DNA of 64,000 nucleotides from G963665975 sp963665975 (GTDB taxonomy: Bacteria; Bacteroidota; Rhodothermia; Rhodothermales; Bin80). Position 1 is the stretch's first letter. Every line of letters begins with the position of its first letter. This document shows positions 34,650 to 43,291 of this stretch, one piece after another. The position numbers and the translations under genes were made by a program. The stretch lies in assembly GCA_963665975.1 (NCBI GenBank), contig OY762508.1, positions 2,170,001-2,234,000 of the forward strand. Reading direction: 5' to 3'. The notes under the pieces are model-generated. The model had not been told where the DNA came from. It did not search any database and worked only from the letters and a program-made list of their open reading frames with translations.

Positions 34650-35798
34650 ATGGCACGGATCATATACGCATTAAGCGGGCAGGGGCGCGGCCACACGTCG
34701 CGTAGCCTGGCAACATCGGCCGCGCTGCGCAAAAGCGGGCACGAAGTGCGTTTCTGCTGTGGCGGCACGGCGCGCGAAATCCTGGAGTCACAGGGGGAGT
34801 CCGTGCTTCCGGTGCCGCTATTGCGTCAGGTCGTGCATGAAAACGCCATCGTGCCTACCCAGACAATAGCCGCAAATTGGTCGCCCATTTGGAATCGCTC
34901 GCAGATTATCCGGCGACTGGCCGATATGTTCGATGACTATCGACCAGACCTACTCATCACGGATTTTGAAGGCTTCTCGTGGCGCGCGGCGAAACGCCTC
35001 GGCATACCGATACTGTCGTTCAACCACCAGCAGGTGGTGACGGAAACTGAGTACAGCCTTCCGCTACGCCACCGGTATCACGCGCGCATAGCAAAGATCA
35101 TCATCAATGCAATTACCCCGCGCAATCCCGAATGGCTTCTGCTCACCTCCTTCTTCTTTCCGACACTCAAACGACCCGGTCGGACGACGCTCGTGCCTCC
35201 CATCATCCGACCTGCCGTACAGGAGCTTAAGCCCAGAAAGGGTGATCATATTCTGGTCTATTTTAATGATCCGGAAGGCAGTAGCGGGTTTCTTGATCTC
35301 CTGGCACAGGCAGGCGTGCCCTTTATCGTGTACAATTTCCCGTCGCCGAAAGACCCCAATCTCTATCCGAATATCGATTTCAAGCCGCCCTCGATCGACG
35401 GCTTCCTCGCCGATCTCTCCCAATGCCGCGCCATCATTTGCACCGCCGGATTCACACTCATCAGCGAGGCGCTTTTTCTCGACAAGCCCCTTCTTGTCGT
35501 GCCAAACAAGGGAGTATTTGAACAGACGCTGAATGCGCTGTTCCTGGAGCGGGAAGGACTCGGCAGGGCTGTGATCGACCGAAAACTTACCGCGGAGGAC
35601 CTCAGGAGATTCCTCAGGGAAGTAGATCGGATTGTAGAGCGCATGCAAAATCGACCAGCGTGCGGGAACAAAGAAGCCGTCGCGTATATCGAAGGCGTTT
35701 TATCCCGGATAGGTCCGTCCATCGTTCCTCTACCACGCTCCTTCCCTGCAGATGTCGAATTACCGGCCCTGAGTGACGCTTTGGCCGGGCCAGAATAA
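34650..35798 (+). CDS. MurG/MJ1255-like glycosyltransferase
   Basis: 382 residues, GT-B fold. It starts IIYALSGQGRGHTSRSLA and has the nucleotide-sugar motif IICTAGFTLISEALFLDKPLLVVP late in the chain, as in UDP-sugar glycosyltransferases related to MurG. The acceptor is unknown. It lies just upstream of a sphingolipid-type gene pair, so a glycolipid acceptor is possible but unproven. Confidence 0.85.
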   Translation: MARIIYALSGQGRGHTSRSLATSAALRKSGHEVRFCCGGTAREILESQGESVLPVPLLRQVVHENAIVPTQTIAANWSPIWNRSQIIRRLADMFDDYRPDLLITDFEGFSWRAAKRLGIPILSFNHQQVVTETEYSLPLRHRYHARIAKIIINAITPRNPEWLLLTSFFFPTLKRPGRTTLVPPIIRPAVQELKPRKGDHILVYFNDPEGSSGFLDLLAQAGVPFIVYNFPSPKDPNLYPNIDFKPPSIDGFLADLSQCRAIICTAGFTLISEALFLDKPLLVVPNKGVFEQTLNALFLEREGLGRAVIDRKLTAEDLRRFLREVDRIVERMQNRPACGNKEAVAYIEGVLSRIGPSIVPLPRSFPADVELPALSDALAGPE

Positions 35799-35831
35799 GG
35801 CAGGAATGAATCCCCGGCTTTATGGAGTGTG

Positions 35832-37130
35832 ATGACAACACCCGACTTCCACGATAGGGTCCAATTCATGTCGACGACGGACGAGGTTTCTGTACGGAGT
35901 GAGCCATCGCTCTTCGAGAAGACGCACGCCTTCGCGGCAGACGGAGCTCTTCTTGCGCAGGTATCCAAAGCGGGACTGTATCCGTACTTTCGGCCCGTGG
36001 AGCGTAATGAGGGGACGCGCGCGATCATCAACGGCAAGGAAGTCATCATGGCCGGGTCAAACAACTACCTTGGCCTGACCTCTGACCCCCGTGTCAAGGA
36101 GGCAGCCAAGCGCGCGATCCAGCAGTACGGGACAGGGTGTACGGGGAGTCGCTTCCTCAACGGAACGCTTGATCTCCATCTGGAATTGGAACAGCGCCTG
36201 GCCGAGTTTATGGGCAAGGAGGCATGCGTGCTCTTCTCGACCGGGTACATGACCAACATGGGAGTCATTCAGGGCATTACGTCCAAGAATGATCTCATCT
36301 TTTCCGACAAGGACAACCACTCCTGCATCGTTGCGGGTACACAGGTCAGTCCGGCGGATACATGGCGCTTTCGGCATGACGATCTGAACCATCTGCGCAG
36401 GCTTCTGGAAAAAGCCGAGGCCGAGCGGCCGGAGGCGGATAAACTCATCGTCACCGATGGGGTATTCTCCATGAGTGGACGCATTGCGCAGGTCCCGGAG
36501 TTGGTGAAGATTGCCGAAGAATTTGACGCTGCGCTTGTGCTTGACGATGCGCACGCGGTTGGTGTTATCGGGCCCGGTGGCCGCGGGTCGGCTGCATATT
36601 TCGGTCTCGGCGACGCGGTGCCTATTACGACGGGGACGTTTTCGAAGAGTTTTGCATCTCTGGGCGGCTTCGCTGTAGGTGAGCACGACGTGATCGAATA
36701 TATCCGCCATATGGCGCATGCGCACATCTTCAGCGCCTCTATGCCACCGTCCAATGTGGCGACGGTGCTGCAGTGCCTGGACATTTTGGAGGAAGAGCAG
36801 TGGCGTCTGGATCGTTTGTGGGAGATTTCGTCGTACATGCGACACGGCTTTCGCGACGCAGGATTCAACGTGTGGACGAGCCAGGCACCGATTATTCCGG
36901 TGATCATTGGCGATGAAATGATGACAGCTTTTCAGTTCTGGACCGATTTGCTCGAAGAAGGTGTATTCGTAAACGCTGTCGTGCCCTGGCGCGGCGCAGT
37001 TCCGCGCGGCCACGCCATCATGCGCACCTCCTACATGGCCACGCATACCGACGAAGAGTTGGACTATATTCTGGATGCTTTTTGCCGCGTAGGCCGTAAA
37101 CACGGCACGCTCAACAATGGTGTGGTGTAG
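35832..37130 (+). CDS. PLP-dependent alpha-oxoamine synthase (serine palmitoyltransferase-like)
   Basis: 432 residues from the ATG at 35832, with GGAG upstream; an ATG at 35868 is an alternative. Signatures are GSNNYLGLTSDPRVKEAA, GTGCTGSRFLNGT, the PLP pocket LDDAHAVGVIGPGGRG and the PLP lysine in GTFSKSFASLGG. The family joins an amino acid to an acyl-CoA or acyl-ACP: serine palmitoyltransferase, cysteate acyltransferase (sulfonolipids), or KBL and BioF. The length and the GNAT gene next to it favour sphingolipid or sulfonolipid synthesis. Confidence 0.9.
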   Translation: MTTPDFHDRVQFMSTTDEVSVRSEPSLFEKTHAFAADGALLAQVSKAGLYPYFRPVERNEGTRAIINGKEVIMAGSNNYLGLTSDPRVKEAAKRAIQQYGTGCTGSRFLNGTLDLHLELEQRLAEFMGKEACVLFSTGYMTNMGVIQGITSKNDLIFSDKDNHSCIVAGTQVSPADTWRFRHDDLNHLRRLLEKAEAERPEADKLIVTDGVFSMSGRIAQVPELVKIAEEFDAALVLDDAHAVGVIGPGGRGSAAYFGLGDAVPITTGTFSKSFASLGGFAVGEHDVIEYIRHMAHAHIFSASMPPSNVATVLQCLDILEEEQWRLDRLWEISSYMRHGFRDAGFNVWTSQAPIIPVIIGDEMMTAFQFWTDLLEEGVFVNAVVPWRGAVPRGHAIMRTSYMATHTDEELDYILDAFCRVGRKHGTLNNGVV

Positions 37131-37159
37131 TGTTCATCGGCGGCGGCCGCAGACGCACC

Positions 37160-38311
37160 ATGGATTCGGATCCCTCCAAGCGCTGTTGCATACTCCCCAT
37201 CCAGTCGCGGCGAGACCTTCGCCGGTTTATCGATTACCCCTACCGCCTACACCGTGATGCACCCTACTGGGTGCCACCGTTGCGCTTGGATATGGCAGAT
37301 ACGCTGAGTCCGAAGAAGAATCCCTTCTTTGCCCATGGCAGACTCCAGGCGTTTGTCGCGGTAGACGATACAGGCAAAGTGGTCGGAAGGATTGCCGGGA
37401 TCGTGAACGGCCAACATCTCGAAAAGTACGACGACAAGGTTGGTTTCTTCGGATTCCTTGAATGCGAAGAGCGTTACGAAACAGCCGCAAAGCTCCTGGA
37501 TGCTGCCGCTGCATGGATTCTTGACCAGGGACTGACTGCCATGCGCGGCCCCGCGAACCCCACGCTCAACGATACCGCAGGCCTTCTCGTAGACGGGTTT
37601 GACCGCAAGCCGAGCTTGCTAATGCCCTACAATCCACCATACTACGAGGAGTACCTGCTTCGGTGGGGTCTGGGTCGCGTGATGACCATGTGGGCCTATT
37701 ACCTGCATGCCAAGTTTGTCAGGACGGAGCGCCTGAGACGGGGAGCCGCAATCGTACACCGTCGTAATCCGGGGCTTTCCATCCGCACGGTGGACATGTC
37801 TCGCTTTGACGAGGAATTACGCATAGTGCGAGAGATCTTCAACGAAGCCTGGGCCGACAACTGGGGGTTCGTGCCGATCACGGAGGCCGAATTTGCGCAC
37901 CTGGCACGCAGATTGAAGCAAATCCTGGATCCCAGAATGCTGTTCTTGGTGGAGAAAGATGGTGAGCCGGTCGCCTTTGTGATATCTATTCCAAATGTCA
38001 ACCAGGCCCTCCACGGCATTCGTAATGGTCGCCTGTTGCCGTTTGGCATCCTGAAACTATGGGCTACGATGAAGTTGGGAAGTATCCGCGAGGTCCGAAT
38101 ACCCCTCATGGGAGTGCGCAAAAAGTATCAGGGCCGCGCATTAGATGTGTTGGCCGTGCTGGAGACTATTGAGAAAGGCCTAGGATATGGATACGAGGCT
38201 TGCGAAATGGGCTGGGTGCTGGACCACAACCATGTGCTGCGCAACCTGATGGAGGCGATGGGCGGCGTCGTGGACAAGGAGTACGCCCTGTTCGAGAAAA
38301 GCCTGGCGTAA
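37160..38311 (+). CDS. GNAT-like acyltransferase, candidate bacterial ceramide synthase
   Basis: 383 residues from the ATG at 37160; a GTG at 37130 overlapping the previous stop is the alternative. It has the pattern YWVPPLRLDMADTL and NPFFAHGRLQAFVAV, then a GNAT-like C-terminal fold (MGVRKKYQGRALDVLAVLETIEKGL). In Caulobacter ceramide is made by a GNAT-superfamily bacterial ceramide synthase encoded in a cluster with Spt. The tight pairing with the serine palmitoyltransferase-like gene suggests the same N-acylation here. A plain N-acetyltransferase role is the alternative. Confidence 0.75.
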   Translation: MDSDPSKRCCILPIQSRRDLRRFIDYPYRLHRDAPYWVPPLRLDMADTLSPKKNPFFAHGRLQAFVAVDDTGKVVGRIAGIVNGQHLEKYDDKVGFFGFLECEERYETAAKLLDAAAAWILDQGLTAMRGPANPTLNDTAGLLVDGFDRKPSLLMPYNPPYYEEYLLRWGLGRVMTMWAYYLHAKFVRTERLRRGAAIVHRRNPGLSIRTVDMSRFDEELRIVREIFNEAWADNWGFVPITEAEFAHLARRLKQILDPRMLFLVEKDGEPVAFVISIPNVNQALHGIRNGRLLPFGILKLWATMKLGSIREVRIPLMGVRKKYQGRALDVLAVLETIEKGLGYGYEACEMGWVLDHNHVLRNLMEAMGGVVDKEYALFEKSLA

Positions 38312-38323
38312 CCACCCCCTGCT

Positions 38324-38920
38324 CTATAGGCCGAAATGCCGCAGGAAGGTGAGAAGCGCGTCTGGGTATAGAAGGATCGTGATCAAAAGCCCTCCGAGTG
38401 CACCACCCAGGTGTGCTTCATGGGCTATGCGGCGTGAGTCTCGCATGGACCAGGCCGAAATGACCACGAAACCGATGGCGAACAGAAACGCTGGAATGGG
38501 AACGGCACCGAACAGATACAGGAGGTTGAATGGCTCGAAGAGGCAGTAGCCGAAAAGCACGCCGCTGATGGCGCCGGAGGCGCCGACAGCGTTGTAGCGT
38601 TTGTTGTTGCGCTGGAGCCACCAGGTCAGCGCATGGGCAGAGAGCTCAGATCCAACATAAAGGATGAGGAAGCCCCAGGCGCCGAGCCGGGATTCGAGCG
38701 CCGGGCCAAACGAGTACAGCGTAAACAGGTTGAACGCCAGGTGCCACAGTCCAACGTGAACGAAGCCAGCCGTGATAAAGCGGTACCACTCGCCGTGTTC
38801 GCGAATGCGCGCAGGCCGGAAGCCTAGGCGCTGGATAAGGAAAGGGTCAGAGAAGAGGGCAACCGTGCTGACGATGCCGTTCGCCACGAGCAGCAGCACG
38901 GTGATGGGGGCGGATAGCAT
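38324..38920 (-). CDS. Rhomboid-family intramembrane serine protease
   Basis: 198 residues with about six transmembrane segments. The catalytic Ser is in VGASGAISGVLFG and the His in AHEAHLGGALGG; the loop HVGLWHLAFNLFTLYSFG also fits. It cleaves within membrane helices. It is transcribed against the GNAT gene, 12 bases from it, and 11 bases after purQ in the same direction. Confidence 0.93.
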   Translation of the reverse strand: MLSAPITVLLLVANGIVSTVALFSDPFLIQRLGFRPARIREHGEWYRFITAGFVHVGLWHLAFNLFTLYSFGPALESRLGAWGFLILYVGSELSAHALTWWLQRNNKRYNAVGASGAISGVLFGYCLFEPFNLLYLFGAVPIPAFLFAIGFVVISAWSMRDSRRIAHEAHLGGALGGLLITILLYPDALLTFLRHFGL

Positions 38921-38931
38921 CGGTTGCGGAC

Positions 38932-39633
38932 CTACTGCACAACACCGGCCGAAGCCAGAGACTGGAATATCAGACTCCCGTCTGCGCTTCCAAGTAACAC
39001 TTCTGCACAGCGCTCGGGATGCGGCATCATGCCCAGCACGTTGCCGTCCCTGTTCACGATGCCGGCGATATTGCGCGCTGATCCATTGGGATTGGAGCGG
39101 GCTGTTGTAGAGCCATCCAGCTCACAGTAGCGGAATACGACCTGCCCGTGGGCCTCCAGGTTGTCCAGGACGGCATCGTCCGCAAAGTAGTTGCCTTCCC
39201 CGTGTGCGATGGGGACACGGATGACCTGGTCCTGGCTGAGGGCGCATGTAAATGCGGTGTCCGTGTTTTCGGTGCGTAGATGCGTCCACTTGCATGCAAA
39301 GCGAAGCGAAGCATTGCGCAAGAGCGCCCCCGGCAGCAATCCGGATTCGCACAGCACCTGGAAGCCGTTGCAAATGCCGAGGACCAGTCCCCCTTCGCCC
39401 GCGAACCGGATCACATCCTTCATGATGGGTGAAAAGCGCGCAATCGCGCCGGCACGCAGGTAATCCCCGTAGGAGAAACCGCCAGGGACAATTACCAGAT
39501 CAACGTCGCCTAACCGGGTCTCCTTGTGCCAGATAAACTGCGTGCGGAAGCCGAAGACGTGTTTCGCGGCGTGATAGGCATCGTGATCGCAGTTGGAGCC
39601 GGGAAAAACGATAACGCCGACGCGAAGGCTCAT
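38932..39633 (-). CDS. purQ: Phosphoribosylformylglycinamidine synthase subunit PurQ
   Basis: 233 residues from the ATG at 39633. It is the glutaminase part of the FGAM synthase: FPGSNCDHDA, GGFSYGDYLRAGAIA, catalytic Cys in GICNGFQVL and the His-Glu pair in MMPHPERCAE. It works with PurL and PurS, which are not in the window. Confidence 0.96.
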   Translation of the reverse strand: MSLRVGVIVFPGSNCDHDAYHAAKHVFGFRTQFIWHKETRLGDVDLVIVPGGFSYGDYLRAGAIARFSPIMKDVIRFAGEGGLVLGICNGFQVLCESGLLPGALLRNASLRFACKWTHLRTENTDTAFTCALSQDQVIRVPIAHGEGNYFADDAVLDNLEAHGQVVFRYCELDGSTTARSNPNGSARNIAGIVNRDGNVLGMMPHPERCAEVLLGSADGSLIFQSLASAGVVQ

Positions 39634-39661
39634 GGGAATGGAGTCAGATGCAAGCGCTCGG

Positions 39662-40270
39662 TCAGGATTCATCCTTGACCATTTCCAGTTCGAGGATAAT
39701 CTCCACGTTGTGTCCAACGACAAAGCCCCCGGCCTCGGTCAGCCGATTCCAGGCAAGGCCGTAATCCATCCGATTGATCTCGGTGGAAGCTTCAAATCCG
39801 GCGCGCTCCTGATCCCCCATCGTGGCGGTCCCGAGAAACTCTGCGTCCAGTACGACTTCCGTTGTGACATCGCGAATGGTGAGATCACCAACCAACTCGA
39901 ACGTGTTGCCATCCACGGCTCGGACTTCCTTGCTCTGGAAGGTCATTGCAGGAAACGCTTCGGCGGAGAAGAAATCCGGGGACCGGAGATGATTGTCCCG
40001 ACGGTCATTGTTTGTAAACACGCTGGTGGTCTGTATGGTAGCCGAGGCGGAAAGCGTACTGACATCTCCGTCAGTCATCGAAATGGAGACATCATAGTCC
40101 CGGAAATCTCCCCGGACATTCGATATTCCGAGATGACGGACCTTGAATCCGATCTTTGAGTGCGCGTGGTCAACGGACCAGGAGTTCGCGCGTGACGCAG
40201 GCTCCGGTGTGAAGCCGATTGTCGCCAGTAAGGCAATCGCAAGAATAGGGACAATCAGTCGGGTGCGCAT
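39662..40270 (-). CDS. YceI-family exported protein
   Basis: 202 residues with a signal peptide (MRTRLIVPILAIALLATIG) and the YceI lipocalin-like barrel: SVDHAHSKIGFKVRHLGISNVRG, TIRDVTTEV and NRMDYGLAWN. The family binds isoprenoid or other lipids in the periplasm. It ends 28 bases before purQ and is divergent from the DUF58 gene. Confidence 0.93.
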   Translation of the reverse strand: MRTRLIVPILAIALLATIGFTPEPASRANSWSVDHAHSKIGFKVRHLGISNVRGDFRDYDVSISMTDGDVSTLSASATIQTTSVFTNNDRRDNHLRSPDFFSAEAFPAMTFQSKEVRAVDGNTFELVGDLTIRDVTTEVVLDAEFLGTATMGDQERAGFEASTEINRMDYGLAWNRLTEAGGFVVGHNVEIILELEMVKDES

Positions 40271-40398
40271 GACGGTAGAGATTTTCTGAATCGTGGTGAG
40301 GAGCAACTCCAACCGTCTTAGTGTGCCATTGGATCCTAAGCCGGATTACAGAAACCATATGCATGCCGAGGTCAACTTTTTGCACGGAAACTCGTTCT

Positions 40399-40428
40399 TG
40401 GAGACGTCACATAACGTTGGCGTCTCCA
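40399..40428 (+). promoter_or_regulatory. Hairpin covering the DUF58 gene start
   Basis: Bases 40399-40409 (TGGAGACGTCA) pair with 40418-40428 (TGGCGTCTCCA), ten Watson-Crick pairs and one GU, around an 8-base loop. The 3' arm contains the A of the ATG, and no Shine-Dalgarno is visible, so folding could block initiation of the DUF58-bat operon. It could also be a protein operator. Confidence 0.45.
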
Positions 40429-41303
40429 TGATACCGAAGGAATTATTCCAGAAAATTCGTCGCATCGAGATACGTACGAAAGGACTGGTCAACAACGTTT
40501 TTGGAGGGGAGTATCACTCTGCATTCAAGGGCAGGGGGATCGAGTTCTCAGAAGTGCGGCCGTACCAGTATGGCGACGATATTCGCGCAATTGACTGGAA
40601 CGTCACCGCGCGCGCCGGTGATACGTTTGTCAAGATCTTTGAGGAGGAGCGCGAGCAGACGCTCGTGCTGTTGGTGGACATTTCAGGGTCGAGCGACTTT
40701 GGGAGCCGTCACAAGTTCAAGCGTGAAATGGCAGCCGAGATCTGCGCCATTCTTGGCTTCAGTGCCATACAGAACAATGACAAAGTGGGATTATTGCTGT
40801 TCTCTGATCAAATCGAGCTGTTTGTGCCTCCCAAGAAAGGGCGGAGGCATGTTCTCAGGCTCATCCGTGACCTGTTCGCCCACGAGCCTCACTCGCGGCG
40901 GACGGACCTCGGACTTGCCCTTAACCACATTCTGCGTGTAATCCGGCGACGCTCCATCGTGCTCATAGTAAGTGATTTTTTTGATCAGGGTTTCGAAAAG
41001 CCTCTCGGTATGGTGGCCAAGCGGCATGATGCCGTGGCGATACATCTGCGCGATCAGCGGGAGCAGGACATACCGGCAGTGGGCCTTCTGGAGATAACCG
41101 ACCCTGAAACAGGGGAGACGGTCGTCCTGGATACGGGGAGCCGCCGCACGCGCCAGGCCTTTCGCAGCGATGCCGCATCGCGGCACGAGGCGCTGGCCAC
41201 GCTCCTGAGACGATCCCGCGTCGACCACGTGGAAATTGATACCGAGCATGACTGCACCGAGCCACTAATCCGCTTTTTTCGAAGTCGCTCCAAAGTGATC
41301 TGA
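40428..41303 (+). CDS. DUF58 domain protein, head of the bat operon
   Basis: 291 residues. The DUF58 hallmark GIEFSEVRPYQYGDDIRAIDWN is at about 38-59, followed by a VWA-like fold (VLLVDISGSSDFGS). DUF58 proteins occur with MoxR ATPases and Bat proteins and are thought to help assemble or insert envelope complexes. No moxR gene lies directly upstream; the next gene there, yceI, is divergent. Its TGA overlaps the ATG of the next gene. Confidence 0.93.
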   Translation: MIPKELFQKIRRIEIRTKGLVNNVFGGEYHSAFKGRGIEFSEVRPYQYGDDIRAIDWNVTARAGDTFVKIFEEEREQTLVLLVDISGSSDFGSRHKFKREMAAEICAILGFSAIQNNDKVGLLLFSDQIELFVPPKKGRRHVLRLIRDLFAHEPHSRRTDLGLALNHILRVIRRRSIVLIVSDFFDQGFEKPLGMVAKRHDAVAIHLRDQREQDIPAVGLLEITDPETGETVVLDTGSRRTRQAFRSDAASRHEALATLLRRSRVDHVEIDTEHDCTEPLIRFFRSRSKVI

Positions 41304-42295
41304 TGTACACGCGCTACGTGTTCAGTGCTTTCATTTTCCTCTTGGGCGCCACACTTCCTGCGCGCGCCCAACGCGTGGAGGCCCGATTGTCTGCGGACAC
41401 CGTTGCTGTGGGCGACCGCTTTACGCTGACGCTCGTAGCCGTGCACGGATTTGATACGAGTCCCTCATTTCCGCATGCGGGAGCCACAGACTCCGCGTTC
41501 GGCGACCTGGAGGTACTGGATCTGCTGGCATCCGGGACTCTGCCGCTGGACGAAGGAGCAGCGCGCCTGGACAGCGTCGTGTATGCAGTGACCACCTTCG
41601 CGTTGGACACGGCGCGCGTGCCGCCCCTGGCGGTTTCGTTCAACGGCGGCGTAGTGATCGCAACCTCGGACTCGCTCCTTCTGCCGATCCAGTCGCTGGT
41701 TCCTGAAGAAGCGGCAGCGATCCGTGAGCTTGCAGGATTGGTAGATTTTTCGGGCCCGGTATGGCCGTACCTGCTTTTGGCATTTGCGGTGGTGACCGGA
41801 GCGGGACTCCTCTATTATTATATGCGGCATCGTTCTCATCCGCTCGAAATCACTCCGTCAGTGGAAGAGACAGGGCCTTCGCCCTACGAGCACGCCCGCA
41901 CACGTCTGCGCGCGCTGGAGACGGCCAACACAGACACCCCGGACTATGTCGTGGCGTACTTCGTGGAGCTCTCCGATGCCTTGCGCACGTATTTCGAAGA
42001 TGGTCTTGGCGTGCCCGCGCTTGAGTGCACCACGCGGGAGCTGGCAATGGAATTCAAGCGTCCGTCCGTTCGTCACAAGATGCCCGGAGGAGTGCCGGAG
42101 CGCGTCCACGGCGTGCTGTCGTTGGCGGACCTGGTCAAGTTTGCGGACGTTATGCCTCCGCAGGCGCAGAGCCGCTCTGCGCTGGTGGAGGCGCAGGATG
42201 TGGTGGAGCGCATCGAGGCAAAGCTGCGCCAGTTGGCGTTGGATCGTTCACGCATCGAGCCCGCCCCCGCACCTCACATCGCCCCAGCCGATTAA
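41303..42295 (+). CDS. DUF4381-like / BatD-related membrane protein
   Basis: 330 residues with a signal peptide, a beta-rich periplasmic part (about 22-145), one helix (WPYLLLAFAVVTGAGLLYYY) and a cytoplasmic helical tail (YVVAYFVELSDALRTYFEDGLG) like the DUF4381 or BatD C-terminus. The ATG overlaps the DUF58 stop by one base. It occupies the place between DUF58 and batA usual in this operon. Confidence 0.75.
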   Translation: MYTRYVFSAFIFLLGATLPARAQRVEARLSADTVAVGDRFTLTLVAVHGFDTSPSFPHAGATDSAFGDLEVLDLLASGTLPLDEGAARLDSVVYAVTTFALDTARVPPLAVSFNGGVVIATSDSLLLPIQSLVPEEAAAIRELAGLVDFSGPVWPYLLLAFAVVTGAGLLYYYMRHRSHPLEITPSVEETGPSPYEHARTRLRALETANTDTPDYVVAYFVELSDALRTYFEDGLGVPALECTTRELAMEFKRPSVRHKMPGGVPERVHGVLSLADLVKFADVMPPQAQSRSALVEAQDVVERIEAKLRQLALDRSRIEPAPAPHIAPAD

Positions 42296-42301
42296 CCAGG
42301 C

Positions 42302-43285
42302 ATGGAATTCGCACAACCTGAGTTCCTGTTTCTGCTTGCGCTCGTGCCCGTGCTCGGCGCATGGCACGTATGGCGTTCGCGCCGCCGGGCAGGGATGCAG
42401 TTCAGCAACGTCATGTCCGCGAGGGAGGCGCCGCGCGCGCTGCGGACGTATCTCGGAGGCCTGCCGTCGATATTGCGCATGTGCACGCTTTCGTTATGCA
42501 TAATCGCGCTGGCCCGACCTCAGGTGCGGAATGTGACCCAGGAGCGGTATGCAGAGGGTGTCGACATCATGCTTGTCCTGGACACATCGACATCCATGCA
42601 TGCCCAGGATTTTCAGCCCAATCGCTTCGAGGCGGCGCGCGAGGTCGCAGCGGAGTTTATCGGTGGACGAATTTCGGACCGCATCGGGCTCATTGTCTTC
42701 GCTGGCAAGGCCTACACGCAGACTCCGCTGACGCTCGATTATCAGTTTCTTCTGAAAATGCTTGGTGAGGTGGAAGTGGGCACGATCGAGGACGGGACGG
42801 CCATCGGGACGGCGCTGGCCACGGCCGTAAACCGGCTGCGCGACACAGAGGCGACCAGCAAGGTCATCATCCTGCTCACCGATGGGCAGAATAACCGGGG
42901 AGAAGTGGACCCCGTCACGGCCGCCGACCTGGCGGCGGCATTGAATGTGCGCATCTATGCTGTCGGTGTAGGAACCTACGGCGAAGCCCCGTTCATCGTC
43001 GACCATCCCTTCGCCGGCAAGCAACGCCAGATGGTGCCCGTCGAAATTGACGAGGACATGCTGCGGGCAGTTTCTGGGAATACGGGCGGAACGTATTTTC
43101 GCGCGACAGATACCGAGGCGCTACGCGAAATCTACACACGGATCGGTGAACTCGAGAAGACGAAGATCGAAACCCGGATCTATACGGACTACGCGGAGGA
43201 GTACGCAAAATTCCTGTGGCCCGCCCTGGTGCTGGTTATGCTGGAGATACTGCTGAGCACGACACTGCTAAGAAGATTCCCCTGA
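42302..43285 (+). CDS. batA: BatA: VWA-domain membrane protein
   Basis: 327 residues. An N-terminal membrane part (FAQPEFLFLLALVPVLGAW) is followed by a VWA domain with an intact MIDAS start (VLDTSTSMHA) and VIILLTDGQNN, and a final helix (FLWPALVLVMLEILL). Bat proteins are linked to stress tolerance in Bacteroides and Leptospira. It lies 6 bases after its upstream neighbour and 6 bases before batB. Confidence 0.92.
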   Translation: MEFAQPEFLFLLALVPVLGAWHVWRSRRRAGMQFSNVMSAREAPRALRTYLGGLPSILRMCTLSLCIIALARPQVRNVTQERYAEGVDIMLVLDTSTSMHAQDFQPNRFEAAREVAAEFIGGRISDRIGLIVFAGKAYTQTPLTLDYQFLLKMLGEVEVGTIEDGTAIGTALATAVNRLRDTEATSKVIILLTDGQNNRGEVDPVTAADLAAALNVRIYAVGVGTYGEAPFIVDHPFAGKQRQMVPVEIDEDMLRAVSGNTGGTYFRATDTEALREIYTRIGELEKTKIETRIYTDYAEEYAKFLWPALVLVMLEILLSTTLLRRFP

Positions 43286-43291
43286 CTGCGC

